Below, in pieces: positions 32,858 through 43,650 of a DNA stretch of 64,000 nt. Source of the DNA: Capillidium heterosporum (lineage: Eukaryota > Entomophthoromycota > Entomophthoromycetes > Entomophthorales > Capillidiaceae); contig WBMQ01000016.1 in NCBI GenBank assembly GCA_016630905.1, positions 62,001-126,000 on the forward strand, given 5' to 3'. The translations under genes and the position numbers were made by a program. Each line of letters begins with the position of its first letter. Positions within the stretch are counted from its first letter, which is position 1. The notes beneath the pieces are model-generated. The model was not told the DNA's origin. It saw nothing but the letters and a program-made list of their open reading frames with translations, and ran no database searches.

Positions 32858-34769
32858 TTACCCCTTAATATCCAACTTGTCGAACGCCTCCAACAGTAGA
32901 CGTTGGCTGAATCCTGGCATGGTCTCTTCCGTCATCTCAAATGCCTGTCCTACTTTCTTAAGGGCTTGACGTTGGGCAGGGTCAGTACTAGAATCCAGCA
33001 TCTATCATTTATTTAGGATATTTATAGAGTAACCAGCTACCTGTATGATGATGGGCTCGACGACAGCTCGGTAGATGCTTGGTTGGGTTTTAACGGTCTA
33101 ATAATATTAGCAAAAGATATTGAAATTGATTACGTCGGCGCCTCCAGCAAAGTGATCGGCAGATGGGGTATCGGGGATTGGTCTATTGGGTGGGGTGGGG
33201 ACTGGACGGCTGGAGTGGCCGTTGACAGGATCGGCAGGTCTTGGTGCCGAGGGAAGTGGGGGAGGTTGTGAACTTGCAGCCGGTCTTACCGTACCGAAAT
33301 CCCAGTCCACCTGTTCAGCGGTATCTCTATTCAAGTTAGCTAAGTTCAATTAAAAAGTACTTTTTGTGGGTAGTGTAGTTGTCGTCACTATCGCTATCAT
33401 GCCCTTCGGCAACCCATCTCTGGTACCGTTCTATTAAATCAACCAAGTAGGAAGTTTTCTTGGCACTCTTGATAAACTTGTGCTTGAGAAGTTCCTTGGC
33501 CGACATTCGCTATTGCAAAGAATTAGTGGAAATAAAAGCTGTAAAATACCTTATTTGGATCTTTTTGTAGGCAGCAGGCAACGAAATCTTTGAATTGCCT
33601 AGTAAATCCACCTTCCAACTGAGGTGGTTCCGCCTTTGGGATTAAAAAAAGAACTTTCATGGGATGTAATTCAGCGTGGGGTGGTAAACCTTTAGCAAGT
33701 TCGATAGCGGTAATCCCTAAGGACCATATATCAGCCTAATAGATTAGTTTATAGTACCCAGAGTAAATTACCTTGTTGTTGTACCCGGATTGCTTGATAA
33801 CTTCAGGGGCCATCCAGAACTATACAAATGGTTAGTAATTTAAAGATCTTAACTTCATACCGGAGTTCCAACAAAGGTATTCTTCTTTGTTAATGTTGCT
33901 GTCAACTAGGATTCTAATCAATAAGTTTCTATAGAAAAAAGTACTTGTCCAGAAACACCGAAATCAGCCAATTTAACTAAACAAGTGTTAATAAAAGCCT
34001 AAATGTAATACACCTACTTTCACCATTAGCACTTAGCAATACATTGGCAGCTATTAAACCGGCTTCAATAAACTATGAAAAATTCTCTCAAGTTACCTTT
34101 TATATCTAAAATCTGTATTTAGCATTTTATACTATCTAATAGATTACCTCTATGAAGTTTATTTTCCCCATGTAAATAATCCAAACCCTTCAAAATTTCG
34201 CTTAAAATAATGGCGATATAAGGCTCGGAAATACGCCCTGGTTTCATCTAAGAAATTATAAGTACTAGCTACATAATATAAGCACACCAAGTCGGCACAT
34301 GAACCACCTAGACAATATTCCATAACTATCCACAAGCTTGCATCCTTCAAATAGGAGCCGTAGTACCTATCGTTGTTTTAGAATCAGCATTTGTTTATCA
34401 AAAACAAGTACTTTGTAACGTGGGTAGAATCGAGTTGACTAAGGATGGAAATCTCTTGTTGAATATCTTCAATTTCATCTTCAGCCGACTCCAAATCGAT
34501 AATCTTGATGGCAACTGGAATTTTCGACCTACGGTCAAAGCTTCAAATTCAAAAATGGTTAATACTATAACCTAAAGCACAAAATACCCTTTGAAAACTT
34601 CACCAAACGAACCTTTGCCTAAGACGTAGTATTAGAAACAGCATACAAATTCACTAACCTAGTCGGTTCTGCTTTATGTAAAACTCTTCGGGGTCTATTA
34701 AGCGCGCTTGTGAGGCCTATAACGTCAAAATAAATAATTACTACAGCTTCAACTATATCTCCCTACCAT
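32858..34769 (-). CDS. GCK-III (MST3/4-like) serine/threonine kinase, copy 2
   Basis: Paralogue of the kinase at 3.8 kb and closer to canonical GCK-III members. The ATG (34767-34769) is followed directly by a 50-nt intron (34717-34766), then [13 protein letters not shown]. Motifs: [54 protein letters not shown] and A-D-I-W-S-L-G-I-T. The D-I-K codons sit in a 9-nt microexon (34097-34105) between 46- and 42-nt introns. After the kinase domain come an acidic Ser linker (D-S-D-S-D-D-N), a Pro-rich region and the C-terminal helix [16 protein letters not shown], which resembles the CCM3-binding tail of MST3/MST4. Probably active; no frame break found. Confidence 0.9.
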
Positions 34770-35199
34770 CTATACTAAATTAATTAAACAAAGGTGAAAG
34801 GTAGTGGGAGAACGGAGGTACTTTGGCTTTAGTAGCTTTGTTTGCAATTTGAAGTTCGGTTTTTACAAAGAAGTGAATAGTAGCCTATTTGAGCTAAATG
34901 TAAAAACTAAAGGATCTCTCATCAGTCGTTTCTTTCTTCAGTGGCAGCCAAATTCTAACCGCTAGGCTATTTATAGAAATTATCCGTGGCAAGCCTAAAC
35001 ACAAAACTCCAATTGGCAGCGCCGAACAATTTGATCTCATTTACCAACAAATACTCTGAAACAAATTGGACTGATTTACTTGGAAGCTTGAGTGGAAGAT
35101 TTCTAGGCTAGACATAATTCAAAGTAGCAACTGTATCCGCTTGTAGAACTTTATAAAGAGAAATTGAAATTGAAAAACTACAATCAAATAGCAACAAAG
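34770..35199. other. Divergent promoter region
   Basis: 430 bp between the kinase copy 2 and SNARE start codons, no clear TATA box for either. Confidence 0.4.
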
Positions 35200-35690
35200 A
35201 TGAGCAACAACAGGTAACCTATACATTTGCTTTAAATATATTCATCATGTCTATTGTTAAGAAGCCGCTACAACAACAACAGCAACAACAACAGCTTCAA
35301 GACCTACGACGCCGGTTTTGCTACTGACGAATCCTTGTTAGTGGAGGGCCAAAACGATATACTCTTACATGAGCTAGCTTCCAAGGCCTCACAACTCCAT
35401 CAAGTAATCCATTTCCATTCTCATTTTTATTGACATTTCCTTAAAAGGTCTCTATCGGTATCCATTCCACAGTTGATTCACACAACCAGCTTCTCGATGA
35501 GACGCAGTCCAATTTCAACTCGTTCGAAGCCATGTTGAGTAATACGCACAATCGAGTTAAGAATCTACTGGGTTCCCAGCATAGACGTCTCATGCTCTAC
35601 ACGGTTTTACTAGTGCTTTTTGTAGTGTTTGTCATCTACCAACTTTTCAGCAATATCAATTCCGATACTAAGAAGGATACAGAACAGTAG
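35200..35690 (+). CDS. Bet1-type Qc-SNARE
   Basis: Small tail-anchored SNARE of the Bet1 family, acting in ER-Golgi vesicle fusion. Exons 35200-35213, 35262-35403 and 35448-35690 join to 132 residues. An Asn/Ser-rich N-terminus is followed by a D-E-S-L-L-style segment, one SNARE helix (about L-L-H-E-L to V-K-N-L-L) with V-D-S-H-N-Q-L-L-D-E-T, and a C-terminal membrane anchor (Y-T-V-L-L-V-L-F-V-V-F-V-I-Y). The anchor and the N-Q-L-L-D-E motif match Bet1 better than Sft1. By alignment to animal Bet1 (T-Q-N-K-L-L), the zero-layer Gln position is His. The first exon has only 14 nt, so simple frame scanning misses the start. Confidence 0.82.
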
Positions 35691-36462
35691 GTAGAAGTTG
35701 GAATGCAACCTTCTTAAATATGCAACCTGGGGGAGCTTACAACAATGTGTCAAGGACTTTAGCCTTCCTATCACTTTCCAACATTTCTAACCCAACCTTA
35801 TGTCGTATACCTATACTCAATTAGGTAAATATGATGGTTTCTCTAACACTTTAGCATTAAATTTTTAAAGCTTGCTGTTTATTATAGTTGAAGTAAAGAA
35901 TAGTTTTATTTGAGATGTTTAAATTATATTTGCTAAAAGGAACGGTTAATAATAGTCTCAAGCCCATTGTAGCGACTATGGGATATATTTATTTTCAATT
36001 CATAATGTAGCTTGTCAAATACTGTAATTGTAATCCTCCTTATATGTATATTTAGTCTGTCTTGGTATTTTATCTTAATTTCGTAATCTTTATATACTTG
36101 CTACTACCTGACTTTCTTTCTATATCCATTTTATATTTCCTCATGACCCTATATGCTTTAGGCGCCCTCTCTCTTAACTTTCGATCCTACTCGATCTGTT
36201 TAATCCTACCTAAGTCTCGTTTGCTCTTTAAAGCATCTATATCTTTCGTCACTTTAGTCCTTCGAACTGTTGTAGTGCATCTACGCTACTTGGCTCCAGT
36301 TTTTACCTTTGATTTTTTCTCATTAATCTCAAACCAAGCTAGGTTTGACTAAATACAATTTAGGCTTTCAAGTATAAAGGTAGGCCTATATAAAATTAAA
36401 TAAAGTAATCAAAGGATGTATATAATGGAAAGTAGTCCATGCTTTATTCAAGATCTTTATAC
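35691..36462. other. Intergenic
   Basis: A hydrophobic open stretch at 36062-36352 has no early ATG and strongly AT-biased content. It was not accepted as a gene. Confidence 0.4.
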
Positions 36463-37786
36463 TCAGTTAAATAAATTGAACGTCAGGAGGTAATCGATCC
36501 ACGATGTACCTTCAAATTTCACCATACATACTGGGCAACAGAAGTTTATGCCCAGCCACTCATCTATACACTCCTTATGGTAATGGTGGTTGCAGTTCAA
36601 CTTTCGAATTAGCTCATCGTTCTCATACTCTGTATAACAGATCGTACAGGTTGAGGCATCCTTACTTAAACCTTGAATCGTTGGATACTTGTCAACTTTT
36701 ACAGCTGTACTATTAACCTTCGTCTTCTTGGTAAATATCGACTTCATGCTTATTCTATTAATACGCTTCTCTACTTTAGTTGTTACATTCGATTCTTCAT
36801 CGATGGAAACTATCCTATCGAATTTGAATATGGGATGTTGTGCTAGAAGCTGTTGATGCGATTTAAAAGTAAAGTACTTGAGTAGTAATAAGATGGGTCG
36901 CAATGGAAGTAGAACCAGCCCATAAATCAAGATGCGAACGAAAAAGAAGTTGTTGGAGATTAGAGATACTAGAGAAAAAACGAAAAAGAAAATGCCGTAG
37001 TACTGCAGCATATCTGGAGAACTGAAGCATTTGCCAGACATTAGTCCTATTCGATATAGCTACATCCAACAAAATAAACTCGAGGACTATCAATGCTAGT
37101 CGAGACCTCTTAATAATAATTGTCGAGGTGGATTTGATATCTTCGGTTGGGAACTTTAGCGTGTAACATAAAACTATTGGTATATTGATTATGGATCGCA
37201 CTAGGTGGGGCACTAGGAAGATCAAAACTTTGGATTTGCAATCAGTGTTTGGTGCTAAAATTAGAATGGTTAAATTTGCCAATATAGCTATTAGGTTGAG
37301 TAAGGTTCGATACCATAGCTTTATCTTGGCTCCTAGTTGTAGGTTGTGGTACTTCTTAAGGAGGATTTCTATGGTTGTATACTTGAAATTTGGAGATTTC
37401 CCAACCTTAGTTGCATTACTACTTGGTAAGAATTCATCAATGTTGCTATCGGTTTTCGAATTGAATTGTAAAGGGATTTGGGGTATTGGTATCTCATTAC
37501 AAAAGGTTTTTGATGGATTTGAATCGATTGCCGGTATTTTCAAACTCAACTTATCTTCTTTGAAAATACCAGTATTACATACAGAAACATCCTCGTGTCC
37601 AACTACTACCACTTCAATCTCGTTGTCATCAAGAGTATCTACATCAGTTGTTGAAATGTTGGGGGATCTATCACTTACACTATCAATAATACTGCTCCCA
37701 TCATTAAAGTTAGCTTTTATCATCTCAAAATCCATGGTTAAAGTTTGATTGGTGTTGCATTCCATATCGTACTGTAAGGTGAACAA
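36463..37786 (-). CDS. Multi-pass membrane RING-H2 E3 ligase-like protein (one frame change)
   Basis: Predicted membrane ubiquitin ligase. From the ATG at 37786: a polar, acidic N-terminal region of about 130 residues, about four to five hydrophobic segments (for example I-L-A-N-L-T-I-L-I-L and G-I-F-F-F-V-F-S-L-V), a basic linker, then a C-terminal RING-H2 finger. The finger reads C-T-I-C ... L-N-C-N-H-H-Y-H-K-E-C ... C-P-V-C, with all eight zinc ligands present. The N-terminal frame and the RING frame meet near 37021-37030, where one extra base appears. Reading on after it restores the F-S-S-P that commonly precedes the next membrane segment in such proteins. An intron with an irregular GTTGGA donor is another possible reading. 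Confidence 0.75.
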
Positions 37787-39046
37787 AAAGTAAATGGTGT
37801 GGTTGCTATTGACAAAAAGTGGCGGATAAGGAATGAAAGGTCCAACTTTCGACTTAGTCTACATTTATATAGCTTCCCTAAAACTCCTTTAATACTAGTA
37901 TCGGAATCATTTTTCATTATAGTATATGTTTTAATTCCTATTAGATAAAAAGGAGTATCCTTTTCTTTTATATTTCGAGGTAATTCCCTGCATCTATATA
38001 AAATTTGTATAAGCACCAACATTGAAAGTTCGAAAATGCTTGGATAAATGATAATTACAAAAGAGTCTTGATGTTTATGAGCTCATCGTATGATGGTATA
38101 TGGGTAATTAATTTCATCAAGTTCTTAGCGTTCCTTTTAATTCCCAATATCTGGTATTCCAAATCGGGCGAATTAATGATAAGTAGATCATATGCATCAG
38201 TTTATATTTTACATTTGTAGTTGGAGTATGTAACTAGGTTTAAATACTAGCATTGTATTTCAAAGTACTGATGCAAGGTAGTCTAGCTTTATACTAGCAT
38301 TGATCTACCTTATCTGCCAAAGCTTTTATTAAGACCTCCTACTGATAAATGATGAATGTACTATATATACTTTATCAGTTGAGCTTGTTTAAAAGTCAAG
38401 TGCTATTATCTCAAGAAAATCGCATCCCAGGCCTCCTATTCAAGTGGAGCAAAATTTTGATTTACTTGCATAGCCATTAATAGTATATACTTATAAATAT
38501 ATAAATAAATTTACATGGCTGGAATTGTTTTTGGAACAAGAAATAAAGCTTATATCGACTTTCGCTCCCATTAGATCTGCTATACAGATTCATGTCCATG
38601 AATAGCTGTTTAACAATATTTATCTTTGAATTACGTATCTACTTTAGGATATTTCACAAGCTTGGTAAAATCGTAATTATCTAATAGCATAGTTGAAGTT
38701 TATAGTTACATTTCAAAAATATAGCGGCCTAAAAGGTTTAGGTAGAAAATAGCAAGTGTCAAATTACTATATTAGTTAGTATCTGAAACTTATTATCATT
38801 CAAAAATATATCCTATGTATTATAAAGTTTAAGAAAGAAAGTTAAAAATATGCCCGGATAAAATTTATAGAAACAGACATAACATAGAAAATGATATCGC
38901 ACAACAAATAAACAGGTTAAAAGAGCCATTCAAACCAATACAATTAAAAGTTTAAGTAGCCTTCAAATAGAGAATATGATGCTGAAATACTATATACTGT
39001 GCACATCTGTCCATACCAAATACTAGCAAAGTAGGAAACCATATCT
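37787..39046. other. Intergenic, 1.26 kb
   Basis: An upstream open stretch at 37738-38022 overlaps the RING gene start and shows no domain. The rest is AT-rich without signal. Confidence 0.4.
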
Positions 39047-39746
39047 TTACAATTTAGGTATCCGTAACGAGCGGGAGATCATAGTTGATCCTAGCATACC
39101 ATACAGCAAAGTGACATAACTTAGGTCCCCAACCAATAAATTAATCTTTGTGAAACTATCGTACTTGCCAAAGTAGGTGAGGTAGGCCAAGTACAAAACC
39201 AAAAGTAAAGAGGTTGGGATAGGAGTGCCCTCAAAGTAGTTGATCTTCCCAGTACTATCTTTAGGTAAGCTAGCAACCGTTGCATTATATCTCGCCAACC
39301 GCGCTATACCGCAACATACAAAGTAGACAAGGACAATCTGATCTAAAAACGTACGCAAACCTAAGCTAAACCCTAAACAGGCTGGTGCTAAACCAAATGA
39401 TACCTTAAACTATTAGATAACACATAAAGAACAAAATTACCAAGTCAGCTAGTGAATCCAGCTCCTGCCCCAGCAACGAAGATTCGTTACGGAAGCGAGC
39501 TACCCTACCGTCAAATATATCAAAGAAGCAACCCAAGAACACCAAAAAATAACCCAACTTCAAATACCCGACTTCCTTTTCGCCACCTGCCAAGTAATTT
39601 AAGCAGCATAGGATAGCACTTGTACCGCAACATCCATTCATCAAAGTTAAAAAGTCGGCAATATAGAAGTTGCGCACCATAGAGAAGTGTTGGTACTTGA
39701 TCTCTTTGCCTACCTTGGTCTTACTGTCGTCTTTGGGGTTGGTCAT
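39047..39746 (-). CDS. Phosphatidylserine synthase (Cho1/Pss type)
   Basis: CDP-alcohol phosphatidyltransferase making phosphatidylserine from CDP-diacylglycerol and serine in the ER membrane. Exons 39441-39746 and 39047-39403 join to 220 residues across a 37-nt intron. The family signature D-G-x2-A-R-x8-G-x3-D-x3-D is complete: D-G-R-V-A-R, eight residues, then G-Q-E-L-D-S-L-A-D. It is preceded by N-F-Y-I-A-D-F-L-T-L-M-N-G and followed by V-S-F-G-L-A-P-A, both typical of PS synthases, as is F-E-G-T-P-I-P-T-S. Six or so hydrophobic segments are seen. Shorter at the N-terminus than yeast Cho1. No frame break. Confidence 0.95.
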
Positions 39747-41034
39747 CTTGTCTACTCAGCTTAATTCTTGTGAACTGAAGGGTCAGACTTGTTTTGAGTT
39801 CCTTATCTTCCGTCTTTTTACATAATTGTTGATTTAATCAGTTCTAACGAGTATCATTGGTTCAAGGTAAGGCTTGGTTGGAAAGTGCATTTGATTGGTG
39901 GTTTTTATTTTGAAAACAAAGGTTTTCTGTTGGGAATCAACTTAATGGTTCATTGAATAAATTTTCAGCAAGCTGCAAAGAATTTGCAAATTGCACTTTT
40001 CTAGTTTCTTGGAAGTGAGATGACGATTGAGCTAAAAATAGCAAAGTTAAAGTTCTAAATAAAATGCGTTAAAAGTAAATAGTTCATTTATATTATAGTA
40101 CATTTTATTTGTAATTTTCATATATTTTATATTAGTGTTACTACAAGAGGTGAATTCATTGCCAAAAGTATATGCTGACCAATACAGGAACAACGTGTTC
40201 ATTTTTACAACATGGTATACTAGACACCTCTATTGAGATATAACGTTTTGATTATACCCCATACTTCAGTCTTTGTTATATGAAGTGCATTCCTAAACTC
40301 TAAAGTGCTTTTAAACTATCTCTAGTCATATCCTTGAATAGAAATTATAATTAAAACCATCAATATATCATAAAACATTCAATACTTTGGAGATATTGTT
40401 GGAATTTCTTATTACGAATAGCTAAGCTAGATATAAGTATCAATAAAAAGTTCTTTATCTAAAACATCATTAGAAAAGTGTCGGCTATAGCAACTAAGGT
40501 TTACATGATAGATGATGATTATTCAATTGTATTCTCAAAAATCACTTTACTCAACCTTGTAATGTAAACAAGCCTACCTAAAGTGATGGAATCTTTAAAT
40601 ATATTTTATTGAAGAATTTGTCTTGGCAACAAAGTTGAAGGTTGCTACCAAAACCATTATATATGAAGGGAAATGAGCCTCAAAAGCCTACCATCCAAAT
40701 TCTATATTGAATTTAGATCCCAATGATGGACACTTTGATCCAACACAAGAGACCAAGCTACCAAATCGAGTAATTGTGTCAATACTAAACATAGCTTTCT
40801 TAAAATATACTCAGATATCGGAAAAGGTATAAAATTAAAAATCCAGCAAGGGATGATTTTGTCACCAATTCCTCAAGTGCGTTAATTTCCTATTTGAAAA
40901 TGGGCCGTGGAAATTGTAAAGTAAATTTGATTGTGGTTGATAAAATTTACTATAAGCAGCTTCCTAGTATATATTTAATGCAAAGCCAAACTCAACTTTC
41001 GGATATAAAGTAGATTATCAGATAAAATACTGCA
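39747..41034. other. Intergenic, 1.3 kb
   Basis: AT-rich. Short protein-like phrases around 40710-40800 could not be tied to any gene. Confidence 0.4.
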
Positions 41035-41216
41035 TATGTTGGATAGAAGTGTCGCACTTCTTATTAGATTCAAATTTTCAAGATAGATTTTAGATTGACG
41101 TTCTCGAAGATAAGGGCATCGATATTTTGGACTATATCCAGTCATTCGATGAGATTCAAAAGCTGCTATTAGTATCTACTAAAATAAAACATACTTTTGT
41201 TCCAAGTGATGCATAG
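41035..41216 (+). pseudogene. Possible F-box fragment
   Basis: The stretch ending at 41216 reads I-D-I-L-D-Y-I-Q-S-F-D-E-I-Q-K-L-L-L-V-S, which has the spacing of an F-box helix pair, and ends K-I-K-H-T-F. No LRRs follow and stops lie upstream, so it looks like a leftover of a different F-box gene. Weak evidence. Confidence 0.3.
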
Positions 41217-41651
41217 GGGTTTATTCTATAGGTATCTGATAAAGTTTACTATATACTTGTGCTGACGATCCAAGAGCTTTTGATGTAATTAAAGTATAAA
41301 ATGGGAACATACCACTGTTATATATATAGGAATTGTGCTAACTGGTGAAATTAATATTGCACTCGATCGATATATTTTATAATTATATAGTTGGAAAAAT
41401 TCTCTTTCATATATCAGTAGGGCATCACTATAAATTGATACGAAGAGTATATGGTTAAAAAGTAAATGCCAGATGTAGTAGGTGGAGCTTGATATTTTCA
41501 AAAATCAAAAGCTAGCCAATATTGTTATCAGATTCAATATGCACCTGTTATATTTTATTTTTAATAAAAATGATAGCTATAAAGGGTTCCTGTGCAAATA
41601 TATATACGGTCATTCATTCAAGAACATTTAAATTTAGGTCGTAAAATAGTA
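41217..41651. other. Intergenic
   Basis: AT-rich spacer before the MFS promoter; nothing recognised. Confidence 0.4.
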
Positions 41652-41659
41652 TATAAATA
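41652..41659 (+). promoter_or_regulatory. TATA box of the MFS transporter gene
   Basis: TATAAATA, 47 nt before the ATG at 41706. Confidence 0.65.
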
Positions 41660-41705
41660 AGACAAGAACATTAAATTCCAAAAATCAACTTTTGAATAGA
41701 ATTTG

Positions 41706-43313
41706 ATGAGCAAAGTAAAGAGTGATCCTCCAGCAGTAGATCTAGTCGAGAAAGAGCGAGATTCCTTCGGCCTGGAACCGATTGCCAATGACGGCAAGCA
41801 AAAATTCAACTTCAACATCATTCTTATATTGGTTGGTGTCTTCATCTTCATCCTGGCGCACAGCATAGCCTTCGCCATCCTCTTTGCCTTGGATCCCCTC
41901 ATCCTAAGTGACTTGAACTCCTTCGATTTAAACGGCATCCCCGGCATCATAGGCATCCTTTTGACTATTTTAGTTTTGCCTTTATTCGGCAAGTTTAGCG
42001 ACATATTTGGTAGGGGTAAAATCTTAATCGTGGCGCTAGTTATGTTGGCGATTGGCAACTTGCTCTCGGGGTTAAATAGCGGCAGCTTTGTGATTTACAC
42101 TGTAGGTACGGTTATAAATTCAATCGGTGTCGATGGCAAAAACCTCATCATCCCAGTTATTTTAGCCGAGATCTTGGTTACAGAGAACCGTGGTTTTGGT
42201 AACATTCTATTCTATCTACCTACCACCTGCTCCATCTTCATCGCTATCCCATTGATCGAACCAGCCACTGTTTTGGGGTGGAAATGGATCTTCATTATAC
42301 TGGCTATTTCCGTAGTTGTAGGTTCTATTCCTCTGCTAGTAGGTCTGTTTAGGGAGCAAAAGCATGTGGCTCATGAGAAAAAGACCTTAACCTGGTCCTT
42401 AGTCAACGAAATCGATTTAATAGGCCTCCTGCTCCTAGTTGTCAGTTTGGGACTTATCTTAATCCCCTTTACAATCGTAACCCGTGAGTCACTGGGCTCC
42501 GCTAGCCCTACCATAATTTCCATGTTAGTTGTCGGGGTTGTGGTCCTGGTGGGATTGTTGATGTGGGAGTTCAAGTTTAGCTCCAACCCCCTGATTCCCA
42601 AACGCATCTTCCAGAACAAAGCCCTCATGATCGTCATCGCTGTCAAGTGTATGCTTAAATTCGAGTCGGCCATCAATTGGGAATACTTTAGCACCTACCT
42701 CATCATTTCTAGAGATATATCTGAGACCTACTCAGCAGCTTTGGCCAGAAGTTTCCAGGTTTCGTGGATTGTCGCTGGGATCATAGCAGCTATCCTCCTC
42801 AAGAAATTCAAGTGGACACGATCCTTGATTTGGTTAGGGGTTGTCTTGAACATAATCGGAATCGCCTTGACCATCCCAGCCCGTCACCCTGGATCTTCCG
42901 ATGCCCTCATAATTGTTGCTGAGATCTTCATAGGGGTCGGTACCGGTATCATAGACTGTATCGTTACCGTGTTCTATCAATCTACTGTCGATTTCAAAGA
43001 TATATCTACCATCACCTATATAGTTTCACTGCTAGATAGTATCGTTGCTAGTATAGGGTCGGCTGTCGCCGTCGCTACTTGGAATAGGACCTTGTCCGAC
43101 AACTTAATTAGTTATCTGCCTAGCGAGTATGCGGAGCAGGTTCCTGGCCTTTTAAGTGATATATACTCATTGCGCGAACTTCCAGCTAATGTCAAAGAGT
43201 ATTGGATCCACGCCTTGGGAGATTCGCAGCTGGTCATGTGCTCCGTTTCTCTATCTTTGGCCTGCGTTGGCGGTTTACTTGCACTATTTATTAAGAAGCT
43301 CAACCTGCAGTGA
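41706..43313 (+). CDS. MFS transporter, siderophore-iron-transporter-like
   Basis: Proton-coupled transporter of the 14-helix major facilitator group, 535 residues, single exon. A hydrophilic N-terminus (about 35 residues) leads to the first membrane helix. After the second helix comes a motif-A-like loop G-K-F-S-D-I-F-G-R-G-K. The long extracellular segment near the C-terminus (S-Y-L-P-S-E-Y-A-E-Q-V-P to W-I-H-A-L-G-D-S-Q-L) before the last helix resembles the ARN/SIT siderophore transporters, and I-N-W-E-Y-F-S-T-Y-L fits the same group. Substrate choice is an inference; drug export is the main alternative. Third positions are C-rich compared with its neighbours. TATA box 47 nt upstream. Confidence 0.85.
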   Translation: MSKVKSDPPAVDLVEKERDSFGLEPIANDGKQKFNFNIILILVGVFIFILAHSIAFAILFALDPLILSDLNSFDLNGIPGIIGILLTILVLPLFGKFSDIFGRGKILIVALVMLAIGNLLSGLNSGSFVIYTVGTVINSIGVDGKNLIIPVILAEILVTENRGFGNILFYLPTTCSIFIAIPLIEPATVLGWKWIFIILAISVVVGSIPLLVGLFREQKHVAHEKKTLTWSLVNEIDLIGLLLLVVSLGLILIPFTIVTRESLGSASPTIISMLVVGVVVLVGLLMWEFKFSSNPLIPKRIFQNKALMIVIAVKCMLKFESAINWEYFSTYLIISRDISETYSAALARSFQVSWIVAGIIAAILLKKFKWTRSLIWLGVVLNIIGIALTIPARHPGSSDALIIVAEIFIGVGTGIIDCIVTVFYQSTVDFKDISTITYIVSLLDSIVASIGSAVAVATWNRTLSDNLISYLPSEYAEQVPGLLSDIYSLRELPANVKEYWIHALGDSQLVMCSVSLSLACVGGLLALFIKKLNLQ

Positions 43314-43650
43314 AGTTAATTTTCTAGATTGCTAATAAATATAGTTATTTGTTAAAGTTTTATGTTTAAAATTTCAAGTACTAGCTATATGTTCTGATCA
43401 TTATGTCCACGTTCTGTGGTTTTATCAAAATCGAAAGGCTATCTCGTCAAATAGTCTTAATGGAGGTAGACATTTGTTTCCTTAGAGCGACAATAATAGC
43501 TGGATTTGCTGTTTAAAAGTTTACACCTAAAGTTCAATATTTAAATAAAACCAATTGGTTGGATTAAAAGCAATTAACACACGCAGCTTACAAAATCAAA
43601 GGCTTATCAAATCGTCAAGCTAGCTTTCAGACTCAAAAGAAGACAACAGC
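43314..43650. other. Intergenic
   Basis: Short AT-rich spacer between the MFS and F-box/LRR copy 3 genes. No TATAAA box at the usual distance from the ATG at 43651. Confidence 0.4.

Noticed and set aside
36062-36352. Small hydrophobic protein of 96 residues
   Set aside because: No early ATG, AT-driven composition and no recognisable domain.
37738-38022. 94-residue open frame overlapping the RING gene start
   Set aside because: Different frame from the RING protein, no domain and no promoter box.
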